From positions 628,499-692,498 of the forward strand of contig CAJQLE010000001.1 in the NCBI GenBank assembly GCA_905479105.1: a stretch of DNA of 64,000 nt, given 5' to 3'. Of this stretch, positions 8,167 to 16,114 are shown one piece after another (position 1 is the stretch's first letter; the number at the start of each line of letters is the position of its first letter). The notes beneath the pieces are model-generated. The model did no database searches, was not told where the DNA came from, and saw only the letters and a list, made by a program, of their open reading frames with translations. The position numbers and the translations under genes were made by a program. Source of the DNA: an uncultured Flavobacteriales bacterium. Lineage in GTDB: Bacteria > Bacteroidota > Bacteroidia > Flavobacteriales_G > Salibacteraceae.

Positions 8167-9682
8167 TAGATAATGATTGGACACCATCCTTAAGCCTCGC
8201 TATACTTTCTTGCTTTCCCAGGAATGCCATGATATCGAATAAACTCGGCCCAGTACCTTTTCCTGAAAGTAGAACTCTTAATAAGGGCAAAACAGCGCCC
8301 ATTCCCAATTCTTTTTCTTTTAAGAATGCCGAAAATATTTCGTTCAACTCTTCAGGGTCAAAGCTTGAGGCCTCGAAGCGATTGGTGATTTCTGAGATAG
8401 TATCTGCTGATGTGTCTTTCCATTTTTTTGAAATCACTTGTTCATCAAAACTGATAGGCTTTTCGTATAAATACCTTCCTTCGAGCATATCTTCAACAAA
8501 AACGGCTCTCTCTTTCATCAGATCAACAAACGCAACGAGTTTTTGAGAAGAGTACTCAATAGAGGCTTTATCAAGATGAGGAATGAGAAGGCTTACCAAT
8601 TCTTCGTTTGGTTTGCTTCTCAAGTATTGTTGGTTATACCAGCGTGTTTTATCCGCGTCAAATTTGGCTCCAGACTTACCAACCCGCTCTAGTTTGAAAG
8701 AAGCGATTAATTCGTCCATTGAAAACAACTCTTGTTCTGTACCAGGATTCCAACCTAAGAAGGCGAGCATATTTATGAAAGCTTCAGGAAAAAAACCCTT
8801 TTCACGATAACCAGATGCAATTTCTCCTGTAGCAGGATCTTTCCATTCTAGAGGAAAGACCGGAAAACCTAAACGATCGCCATCGCGCTTGCTTAGCTTT
8901 CCATTTCCGTCCGGACGAAGAATCAAAGGTAAGTGAGCAAATTCAGGCCGCTGTTTCTCCCATCCGAGAAAACGATATAGCAAGACGTGTAAAGGAGCAG
9001 AGGGCAACCATTCTTCACCACGAATTACATGAGAAATTTTCATTGTGTAATCATCAACGATATTAGCAAGGTGATATGTTGGCATTCCGTCTGACTTGAA
9101 AAGGACTTTATCGTCTAAACTTGAGGTGTTTACTTGCACCCAGCCCCTGATTATATCTTGAAAACGAACCTCTTCATTGCGGGGTATTTTTACTCGAATT
9201 GTGTAAGGATCACCGCCATCCAATTTAGCTTTTACCTCGTCTGCAGACATGGTTAATGAGTTCTTCATTGTCATGCGAATTGCAGCGTTATATTGTGGGT
9301 TTGGAACCTTGGCCCTCTTCAACCGTTCGCGCATTTCAGTGAGTTCCTCAGCCGTGTCAAAGGCATAATAGGCGTGTCCTGCCTCAATCAATTGATCAGC
9401 ATATTGACGATACATTGGCTTTCTTTCAGACTGACGGTATGGGCCAAAATCACCGCCTTTCCAAGGATCTTCATCGGTGTGCATTCCGACCCATTCAAGA
9501 GCTTCTTTAATATATTTTTCTGCTCCTGGCACAAAACGATTTTGGTCAGTATCTTCTATTCTTAGTATGAATTTGCCATTATTAGCTTTTGCAAACAAGT
9601 AATTAAATAGTGCAGTACGCACGCCTCCCATATGCAAGGGGCCTGTTGGGCTCGGGGCAAATCTCACTTTTACGTCTCTCAC
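8159..9682 (-). CDS. gltX: Glutamyl-tRNA synthetase
   Basis: 507 aa class I synthetase that charges tRNA-Glu with glutamate. The HIGH-type motif is in FAPSPTGPLHMGG (about 8-20), the KMSKS-type loop is GKLSKRDG (about residues 262-269), and the conserved DYTMKISHVIRGEEWLPSAP block is present. Length is normal. The start is GTG at 9682, directly before RDVKVRFAPSP; no ATG fits upstream. A minus-strand TATCTTTG box lies 22 bp upstream. The gene heads a two-gene unit with folB. It also supplies Glu-tRNA for the HemA (glutamyl-tRNA reductase) route of heme synthesis, which is encoded at 54.7-55.9 kb. Confidence 0.97.
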   Translation of the reverse strand: MRDVKVRFAPSPTGPLHMGGVRTALFNYLFAKANNGKFILRIEDTDQNRFVPGAEKYIKEALEWVGMHTDEDPWKGGDFGPYRQSERKPMYRQYADQLIEAGHAYYAFDTAEELTEMRERLKRAKVPNPQYNAAIRMTMKNSLTMSADEVKAKLDGGDPYTIRVKIPRNEEVRFQDIIRGWVQVNTSSLDDKVLFKSDGMPTYHLANIVDDYTMKISHVIRGEEWLPSAPLHVLLYRFLGWEKQRPEFAHLPLILRPDGNGKLSKRDGDRLGFPVFPLEWKDPATGEIASGYREKGFFPEAFINMLAFLGWNPGTEQELFSMDELIASFKLERVGKSGAKFDADKTRWYNQQYLRSKPNEELVSLLIPHLDKASIEYSSQKLVAFVDLMKERAVFVEDMLEGRYLYEKPISFDEQVISKKWKDTSADTISEITNRFEASSFDPEELNEIFSAFLKEKELGMGAVLPLLRVLLSGKGTGPSLFDIMAFLGKQESIARLKDGVQSLSNG

Positions 9683-9703
9683 AGCTTTTACTTTTTAGGG
9701 CGG

Positions 9704-9711
9704 CAAAGATA
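9704..9711 (-). promoter_or_regulatory. Bacteroidota -7 promoter box for gltX-folB
   Basis: TATCTTTG on the minus strand, 22 bp upstream of the gltX GTG. It fits TAnnTTTG; no clear -33 TTTG is seen at the right spacing. It lies in the 122-bp divergent region that also carries the same box on the plus strand. Confidence 0.45.
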
Positions 9712-9787
9712 GATAGTCCTTTTACCCATATGTCTTTTGAAAGATTTTCTTTAACCCGCGTTAACAGCACATGATGTTTTTGGTTAA

Positions 9788-9795
9788 TATCTTTG
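9788..9795 (+). promoter_or_regulatory. Bacteroidota -7 promoter box for the DUF4175 gene
   Basis: TATCTTTG on the plus strand ends 9 bp before the ATG at 9805, implying a very short or no leader. It also argues against the TTG at 9793, which lies within the box, as a start codon. No clear -33 element is visible. Confidence 0.4.
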
Positions 9796-9804
9796 AATGA
9801 ATCA

Positions 9805-12800
9805 ATGGATGGGTTAGTCAAACTAAAGCAGAATATTCACGCCTATTTGAAGCGTGTTTACCTAAGTCAGATTATTAGTGGTTTACTAATAACAACAGGC
9901 CTTTTAGGTCTTTTGTGGGTGGTGTTTTCTTTGTTGGAATATGTTTTTCGCTTTGGCTCTGATGTAAGAATGATTCTTTTCTATGGCTTTGCGTTTATAG
10001 CTATTGGTTTGGTTGTTATTCAAATTGGAATTCCTGCGCTGAGATATTTTGGTGTATTAGCACAGAAAAACTCCAGTGAAGCAGCGGATGATATTGGCCG
10101 TAAGATTGCTTCAATTGAAGATCGATTGAAGAATATTTTGAGTCTTGAGGCTACATTAAAACAGAAGGAGAATGCGCTTGCCAAAGCGGGTCTTTTGCAG
10201 AAGGCTGAACAATTGAGTGGGTTTAGATTTTCTGATGCTGTTGAGCTTAAATCAAGCTTTAGATGGATTGGCCTAACATTAATTCCAATGCTGTTTGCCG
10301 TCTTTATTTTTATGTGGGATAGCAGTATATTATCAGATAGTACTTCTCGAATTTTTGGTTACAGTCAAAGCTTTATTCCTCCAGCACCTTTTTCCTTTGA
10401 GATAAAAAATGGTAGTTTAGAAGTTGCAGAGGGAGCCTCTTTTGAGTTGGAAGTGCAGACAAAGGGGAATGTAATACCAAACAATGTTTTCTTGGTTGTT
10501 GATGGAACTGAATTTCGTATGAAACCCATTTCAATGGGTGTATTTGTTTTTGAGTTTAATAATGTGCGAAATGACAAACAGTTTCAGTTGCGAGGTGCTT
10601 CGGTTTATTCTCAGGACTTTACATTGTTAGCAATTCCTAAGCCAAAGCTTTTAAGAAATGAGGCTTATTTAAACTTTCCTGAGTACACCAAAAAATCAAA
10701 TGAAACCGTTGTAAATAGGACTAAACTAGTTATACCAGAGGGTACTCAGATAAAGTGGAAATTTGATATAAAGAATTCAAATACTCGAGTAGTTACTGTT
10801 GACTCCTTGCGGGTAGAAGGTCTTGGGGATGAAAATACACTACTGATAGATCAAAGGTTTATGAATTCAGCACTTTTGAAAATAGGTTTGAAGAACGATA
10901 AGGGACTTATTGATACAGGGCAAGTCGTTATAAGCGTTATCCGTGACGCAAATCCTTTGATAACGGTTGAGGAGCGTCTAGACACATCCGCAGGCAACTT
11001 TTATTTCCAGGGTAGGTTGAGTGATGATTATGGAATCACTGAACTAAATTTTATATCTAAGATTGGTGGAGTTGTTGTTTTTAATGAAAGCCTGCCCTAC
11101 AATGCTGAGATGCTTGATCAAGGATTTTCATTTGCATGGAATCCAGACTCTTTGATCAATGAACCGGGGGAAGAGTTGATCTATTATTTTGAGGTATGGG
11201 ATAATGATGGTGTAAATGGCTCGAAATCCAGTCGTTCAAGAACATGGTCTTTAAAAGTCCCATCTCTTGAAGAGTTGAATGAAGAAAGCAGTGAAAGAGC
11301 CTCTAAAACGAAATCTGCATTATCTGAATCATCTTCTGATCTGGATAAGATGAAAAAGGAACTGGAAGATCTTCGGAAGGATTTATTGGATAAGAAGAAA
11401 CCTGATTGGCAAGATCGTGAGGCGCTCAAGGAGATGCTTGACAGGCAGAAGAAAATGATGGAGAACTTGGAGCGGAAAGCTCAGGAACAAAGAATACAGG
11501 AGCGTCAAAATGAAAAATTTAATCGGTACTCGGAAGAGTTGATGCAAAAGCAAGAGATGATTCAGGAGATGTTTGAAAAGCTTTTTGATGATGAGTTTAA
11601 GGAGAAATACGAGGAAATGAATCGTTTGTTGGAAGAGATGAATAAGACTGATATGCTTGAGAAACTTGAGCAGATGGATTTAAATAATGAGCAGCTCGAA
11701 AAGGAATTGGACCGAACGTTGGAATTATTCAAGCAATTGGAATTTGAGAAAAAAGTTGAAGAGAATATTGAGCGGTTGGATGAGCTAATCAAGGATCAGT
11801 CTGACTTAAAAGATAAAACCGAAAACAAAGACCTTTCAAAAGAAGAATTGGCAAAAGATCAGGAGGAGTTAAATGAGCGAGCTGAAAAGCTTCAAGAAGA
11901 ACTCCAGAACATGGAAGACTTGAATCAATCCCTTGAGGAGCCAAATTCACTGCCGGAAACGGAAGAATTAGCAGAAGGTGCCAATGAGGATATGGATGAA
12001 GCAAAGGAGGAATTGGATAAGGGTAATGAAGGGAAGGCATCAACAAAGCAAGGAGAGGCAAGGGATAAAATGGAGCAAATGAAGGAGGCTTTGACTTCTT
12101 TTCAGGAAGAACAGGCGCAAGGTCGGGAAGCCGAGAACTTGGAGGATATGAGACAGTTGCTTGAGAATATTTTGGATTTGTCTATTTCTCAAGAACAAGT
12201 CATGCAAGATTTGAAACCAGTGAAAGGTAGTGACCCGAAGTTTGTTGAGCTTACAAAGAGTCAAAAAAACTTGGTGGACGACACGAAGGTTGTCGAGGAC
12301 TCTTTGCTGGCCTTAAGTAAACGCGTACCACAGATTGGAAAAGTCATCAATGATGAAATGACAGCGGTTAAGTATAGCATGGCGAAGTCGTTAAGCCACA
12401 TGAGTGATCAGCCGCCCAATAGAGAAGATCAATATAAAGCGATGACTCTAGAAAGACAGCAGTATGCTATGACGTCTCTCAATAATTTGGCATTGCTTTT
12501 TGATGAGATCATTCAAAACATGCAAAAACAAATGGCACCCATGACTAAAGGGAATGGTAAGTGTGATAAACCAGGAAGTGGGAAAGGCGGTAAGCCTTCT
12601 GCTTCGGATATGAAAAAGATGCAAGAGAGTTTGAATAAACAATTAGAGGCATTAAAGAAAGCACTAGAAAAGGGTGAAAACCCTAATGGAAAAAAGCCAG
12701 GACAAAAACCGGGTCAGGAAAACGGAGCTAGTGGGCAAGGGGGCCTTGGGGGAGGATTGAGTAAAGAAATTGCTCAAATGGCTGCGCAACAAGCAGCGAT

Positions 12801-13185
12801 GAGAAAGCAAATAAGGGAAATGAGTGAGTCTCTGAATGGAAATGGTGGTGGTTCAGGTAAGGATTTAAAAGAGATCGAAAAGATGATGGAACAAACAGAA
12901 GAGGATATTCTGTTTCAGAAAATATCATCAGAGACAATGAAGCGTCAACAGGATATAATGACGAAGCTTTTGGAGTCAGAAAAGGCTGATCGCGAGAGAG
13001 AATACGAGCAAAGGCGTGAGTCAAAAAGTCCCGTGACTGATTTTGTTATCCCTGAAGAAATTTGGAATAAATTTGAATTGGAGAAAAAGTCAGAGTTGGA
13101 ATTGTATAAGACAATGCCACCTTCTTTGAAATCTTTTTATAGAAATGAAGTAAACCGCTACTTTAGTAACTTTCAAACGAACTAG
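9805..13185 (+). CDS. DUF4175-type large coiled-coil membrane protein
   Basis: 1126 aa from the ATG at 9805; a TTG 12 bp upstream is less likely because it falls in a promoter-like box. Three hydrophobic helices sit near the N-terminus (about 21-46, 56-76 and 152-172), followed by a beta-rich region of about 180-480, likely periplasmic, with a DDYGITELNF motif. From about 490 to 1000 the protein is dominated by charged heptad-like coiled coil rich in E, K, Q, L and M, followed by a Gly-rich stretch (about 960-985). This is the layout of Bacteroidota DUF4175 proteins, whose function is not known. Its stop is immediately followed by the TTG start of the next gene, so it heads a tight operon with the RsbW-like ATPase, ybeY and mnmG. 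Confidence 0.85.
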   Translation: MDGLVKLKQNIHAYLKRVYLSQIISGLLITTGLLGLLWVVFSLLEYVFRFGSDVRMILFYGFAFIAIGLVVIQIGIPALRYFGVLAQKNSSEAADDIGRKIASIEDRLKNILSLEATLKQKENALAKAGLLQKAEQLSGFRFSDAVELKSSFRWIGLTLIPMLFAVFIFMWDSSILSDSTSRIFGYSQSFIPPAPFSFEIKNGSLEVAEGASFELEVQTKGNVIPNNVFLVVDGTEFRMKPISMGVFVFEFNNVRNDKQFQLRGASVYSQDFTLLAIPKPKLLRNEAYLNFPEYTKKSNETVVNRTKLVIPEGTQIKWKFDIKNSNTRVVTVDSLRVEGLGDENTLLIDQRFMNSALLKIGLKNDKGLIDTGQVVISVIRDANPLITVEERLDTSAGNFYFQGRLSDDYGITELNFISKIGGVVVFNESLPYNAEMLDQGFSFAWNPDSLINEPGEELIYYFEVWDNDGVNGSKSSRSRTWSLKVPSLEELNEESSERASKTKSALSESSSDLDKMKKELEDLRKDLLDKKKPDWQDREALKEMLDRQKKMMENLERKAQEQRIQERQNEKFNRYSEELMQKQEMIQEMFEKLFDDEFKEKYEEMNRLLEEMNKTDMLEKLEQMDLNNEQLEKELDRTLELFKQLEFEKKVEENIERLDELIKDQSDLKDKTENKDLSKEELAKDQEELNERAEKLQEELQNMEDLNQSLEEPNSLPETEELAEGANEDMDEAKEELDKGNEGKASTKQGEARDKMEQMKEALTSFQEEQAQGREAENLEDMRQLLENILDLSISQEQVMQDLKPVKGSDPKFVELTKSQKNLVDDTKVVEDSLLALSKRVPQIGKVINDEMTAVKYSMAKSLSHMSDQPPNREDQYKAMTLERQQYAMTSLNNLALLFDEIIQNMQKQMAPMTKGNGKCDKPGSGKGGKPSASDMKKMQESLNKQLEALKKALEKGENPNGKKPGQKPGQENGASGQGGLGGGLSKEIAQMAAQQAAMRKQIREMSESLNGNGGGSGKDLKEIEKMMEQTEEDILFQKISSETMKRQQDIMTKLLESEKADREREYEQRRESKSPVTDFVIPEEIWNKFELEKKSELELYKTMPPSLKSFYRNEVNRYFSNFQTN

Positions 13186-13611
13186 TTGAGTACAAAACTT
13201 TCAATAGAGATTATGGCGTCCATTGAGGAATTGTCTAAAGTAGAAAATGCTATAGATAAGCTATATGAGGATGGAGGTTTGACGGATGTTAATTACGGTA
13301 ATGTGATTGTGGCGTCAACTGAAGCCGTTCTGAACGCTATGAATCATGGGGCTACTAAGGATTCTGATCAAAAAGTGTTGTTTGAGATTGAAATTACCGA
13401 AAAGGAAATTATCGTTGAGGTGTCAGATTCTGGAGAAGGGTTTGACTTTTTGAATTTACCCGATCCAACTGATCCAACGAACATTGAGAAAGGTAGTGGA
13501 AGAGGAATTTTCATTATGAAGAATTTGTCTGATAGCCTGGAGTATGAAAATAATGGCTCTAAGGTTGTGATGAAATTCTCATCAGACACTCCAGTTTCCT
13601 TAGAGGCGTAA
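13186..13611 (+). CDS. RsbW-like GHKL ATPase (anti-sigma/serine kinase fold)
   Basis: 141 aa, a single HATPase_c domain without a histidine-kinase dimerisation domain, as in anti-sigma factors RsbW/SpoIIAB. The N box is EAVLNAMNHG, the G1 motif is DSGEGFD, and the G2 region is GSGRGIFIMK. The start is TTG at 13186, the first codon after the previous stop. The alternative ATG at 13213 would remove the STKLSIEIMASIEELSKVE segment, which contains the first beta strand and helix of the fold, so TTG is preferred. No anti-anti-sigma (STAS) or PP2C partner is nearby, so its target is unknown. It could act as a protein kinase in a partner-switching system. Confidence 0.85.
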   Translation: MSTKLSIEIMASIEELSKVENAIDKLYEDGGLTDVNYGNVIVASTEAVLNAMNHGATKDSDQKVLFEIEITEKEIIVEVSDSGEGFDFLNLPDPTDPTNIEKGSGRGIFIMKNLSDSLEYENNGSKVVMKFSSDTPVSLEA

Positions 13612-13623
13612 TTTTGCGTCCTC

Positions 13624-14070
13624 ATGAAGGATTATCCAATTGAAATATTTAATGAAGGAAGTTTAAAATTTGAGGAAGGAACGATTCTTCAAATTGCTGA
13701 TTTTGTTCGCTCATCCATCAATACTGATTTCGAAGTATTTATAGGGTGGTTGAATATAATAATTCTGAAGACAGATGAACATACATTGTTGAATGTTAGG
13801 CATTTAGGTCATGATTACCCTACTGACATTCTTACTTTTGAATACGATGAAGAAGTTGTAATGAATGGCGAGATCTATATTAATGAGGAGGTGATGGTGG
13901 AAAATGCTTTGGAATTTGGCGTAGAGGTTGATAATGAGTTGGTAAGGTTAATAGTTCATGGTGTTCTTCACTTGGCAGGTCTAGATGATCACACTGTCGA
14001 AGAGAAGAATTTTATGACGCGGAATGAGGAGAAATATTTAAAATTAATTGGGACTAAAGGTTTCATGTGA
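13624..14070 (+). CDS. ybeY: Endoribonuclease YbeY (rRNA maturation)
   Basis: 148 aa. YbeY is a metal-dependent RNase needed for 16S rRNA 3'-end maturation and ribosome quality control. The zinc site is in V-H-G-V-L-H-L-A-G-L-D-D-H-T: H112 and H116 match the family, but where the third His normally sits (+10) this protein has D122, with a His at the next position. Bacteroidota YbeY proteins often vary here, so loss of activity is not implied. The preceding GEIYINEE segment is also typical. It lies 12 bp after the ATPase and 3 bp before mnmG, in one operon. A parS-like 16-mer covers the junction with mnmG. Confidence 0.92.
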   Translation: MKDYPIEIFNEGSLKFEEGTILQIADFVRSSINTDFEVFIGWLNIIILKTDEHTLLNVRHLGHDYPTDILTFEYDEEVVMNGEIYINEEVMVENALEFGVEVDNELVRLIVHGVLHLAGLDDHTVEEKNFMTRNEEKYLKLIGTKGFM

Positions 14071-14074
14071 AACA
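14059..14074. promoter_or_regulatory. parS-like site 1 (14 of 16 to consensus)
   Basis: GGTTTCATGTGAAACA matches the widely conserved ParB-binding palindrome TGTTTCACGTGAAACA at 14 of 16 positions (mismatches at 1 and 8). It spans the ybeY-mnmG junction, ending at the first base of the mnmG ATG. It is the first of three such sites within 5 kb. Confidence 0.5.
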
Positions 14075-15969
14075 TGGAGAAGGAGAATTTTGATGTTATA
14101 GTAGTTGGCGCTGGACATGCTGGTTGCGAAGCGGCAGCAGCGGCCGCGAATATGGGGTCCAAGACATTGTTGATTACGATGGACATGACAAAGTTTGCTC
14201 AGATGTCGTGCAATCCTGCTATGGGAGGTGTGGCAAAGGGTCAAATGGTGAGGGAGATTGATGCTTTAGGCGGTTATTCAGGCCTAGTTAGTGATTATAG
14301 CTCGGTTCAGTTTAGGATGCTTAACAGGTCTAAAGGCCCGGCAATGTGGAGTCCACGCACTCAGAATGATCGTGCTCTATTTACCACGCGATGGCGAGAG
14401 ATGCTTGAAGATACTCCTAATCTTTTTTTCTGGCAGGATTCGGTGTCCTCTCTCATTATTGAGGGAGATAGGCTAAGAGGTGTCAGTACGACACTAGGTT
14501 TGAGGTTTGTGAGTAAGAGTGTTATACTCACGTCTGGAACGTTTATGAATGGCCTTATACATGTTGGTTCAAAGATGTTGGGTGGAGGTCGAATGGGAGA
14601 AAAGGCCTCAACGGGTATCACAGAGCAACTTGTCTCTTTGGGCTTTGAGAACGGAAGGATGAAGACGGGCACACCACCTAGAATAGATGGAAGATCTCTT
14701 GATTATTCGAAGATGGAGGTTCAGCCTGGAGATAATGATCCTTTTAAGTTTTCTTTTTTGGGAACTAGCAAGCTGAAAAATCAGTTGTCATGTCATGTTA
14801 CGTATACCAATAGTGCTGTTCATGAGGTAGTAGGAGACAGTATCAATCTGTCTCCAATGTATAATGGTCAAATTGATTCTGTTGGACCGAGATATTGTCC
14901 TTCAATTGAGGATAAAATACATCGTTTTGCGGATAAGGATCGACATCAGATTTTTGTAGAACCAGAAGGATGGAATACGCATGAAGTTTATGTCAATGGG
15001 TTTTCGACTTCTTTACCACTGGATGTCCAATACAAAGCCATAAGGTTGATACCAGGATTCGAAAGCGCACTTATGTTCAGGCCAGGATATGCTATTGAGT
15101 ATGATTATTTTCCTCCGACACAACTCAAGCTTACCTTAGAGACAAAGATTGTCGATGGCTTGTTTTTTGCCGGTCAGATTAATGGTACAACAGGATATGA
15201 AGAGGCAGCGGCTCAAGGTTTATTAGCAGGTATGAATGCACACTTAAAGGTCAAGGAAAAGGATCCATTTATACTTGGAAGGAAAGACGCCTATATAGGA
15301 GTTTTGATAGACGATTTGATAACTAAGGGTACGGATGAACCATATCGAATGTTTACCTCTAGAGCAGAATATCGGATTTCGCTGAGGCAAGATAGTGCGG
15401 CTGAAAGGCTGACACAAAAGTCATACGAACTTGGTTTGGCAAGTGAAAAGCGAGTAAGAGATTTGGATAAATTTCTTGATCAAAGAAAGCGTGTTTTTAA
15501 AGCCATGAGCAAGGCAAGTTTGACTGCAAATGAAGCGAATGGATTTTTAGTGTCAAAGGAATCTGCTCCGCTAGAACAAACCGTGAAGGTTTCTTCTGTG
15601 ATTACAAGGCCAAATATTCATGCAATTGAATTACTTGACTTGAGTAGTCATTACAATGACTTAATTGGTAAGGAGCGAATTGGAAGAGAAGTGATTGAAT
15701 CTGCGGAGATATTATTGAAGTACAAAGGATATATTGAGCGCGAGAATGAGATGGCTTCTAAAATGCTTTCTTTGGATAAAATGAAGATTCCTGTCGAGTT
15801 TGGTTATATGATGCAAGAATCAATGTCGATTGAGTCAAGGCAGAAACTTGATAGGATTAGGCCTTTGAATCTTGGTCAAGCAAGCCGTGTGCCTGGGGTG
15901 AAGCCATCTGATATTTCTGTGTTGATGGTGGCCTTAAATCGGAATGTTTCACATGAAACAACAGAATAG
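14074..15969 (+). CDS. mnmG: tRNA uridine-5-carboxymethylaminomethyl modification enzyme MnmG (GidA)
   Basis: 631 aa, normal for the family. With MnmE it uses FAD, NADH and methylene-THF to place the cmnm5 group on the wobble uridine of several tRNAs. The FAD-binding motif is [19 protein letters not shown] (about 9-27); the conserved [22 protein letters not shown] block, the [11 protein letters not shown] segment and the [20 protein letters not shown]-terminal signature are present. The C-terminal helical MnmE/tRNA-binding domain extends to about 625. Start ATG at 14074, 3 bp after ybeY. mnmE is not in the window. parS-like 16-mers lie at its 5' junction and within its last codons. Confidence 0.97.
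   Translation: MEKENFDVIVVGAGHAGCEAAAAAANMGSKTLLITMDMTKFAQMSCNPAMGGVAKGQMVREIDALGGYSGLVSDYSSVQFRMLNRSKGPAMWSPRTQNDRALFTTRWREMLEDTPNLFFWQDSVSSLIIEGDRLRGVSTTLGLRFVSKSVILTSGTFMNGLIHVGSKMLGGGRMGEKASTGITEQLVSLGFENGRMKTGTPPRIDGRSLDYSKMEVQPGDNDPFKFSFLGTSKLKNQLSCHVTYTNSAVHEVVGDSINLSPMYNGQIDSVGPRYCPSIEDKIHRFADKDRHQIFVEPEGWNTHEVYVNGFSTSLPLDVQYKAIRLIPGFESALMFRPGYAIEYDYFPPTQLKLTLETKIVDGLFFAGQINGTTGYEEAAAQGLLAGMNAHLKVKEKDPFILGRKDAYIGVLIDDLITKGTDEPYRMFTSRAEYRISLRQDSAAERLTQKSYELGLASEKRVRDLDKFLDQRKRVFKAMSKASLTANEANGFLVSKESAPLEQTVKVSSVITRPNIHAIELLDLSSHYNDLIGKERIGREVIESAEILLKYKGYIERENEMASKMLSLDKMKIPVEFGYMMQESMSIESRQKLDRIRPLNLGQASRVPGVKPSDISVLMVALNRNVSHETTE
15945..15960. promoter_or_regulatory. parS-like site 2 (15 of 16 to consensus)
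   Basis: TGTTTCACATGAAACA differs from the parS consensus TGTTTCACGTGAAACA at a single central base. It lies inside the last codons of mnmG. This is the strongest of the three clustered sites. Confidence 0.6.
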
Positions 15970-15971
15970 GC

Positions 15972-16015
15972 CCCCTAATCCTTTTCGGGTGTGATTTGAT
16001 GTCGGCACCTAGGGG
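15972..16015. other. Possible structured element after mnmG
   Basis: CCCCTA (15972-15977) can pair with TAGGGG (16010-16015), and just inside it GGTG (15988-15991) can pair with CACC (16006-16009), so the two stems could stack. No T-run follows, so it is not a standard terminator. It could be mRNA 3'-end structure; the rest of the 145-bp gap up to 16114 shows nothing clear. Confidence 0.25.
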
Positions 16016-16114
16016 AGGGGGAGATATTGCATTAGAATTAAATTTCATAATACATTGAGAAACAGGGAGTTAAAATTGGAGGGCAATATTTGGCCCGTGA
16101 TTCGTTTTTGTGAG

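Noticed and set aside
9603..9821. 72-aa minus-strand reading near gltX
   Set aside because: It overlaps gltX and its promoter region in another frame and has no recognisable features.
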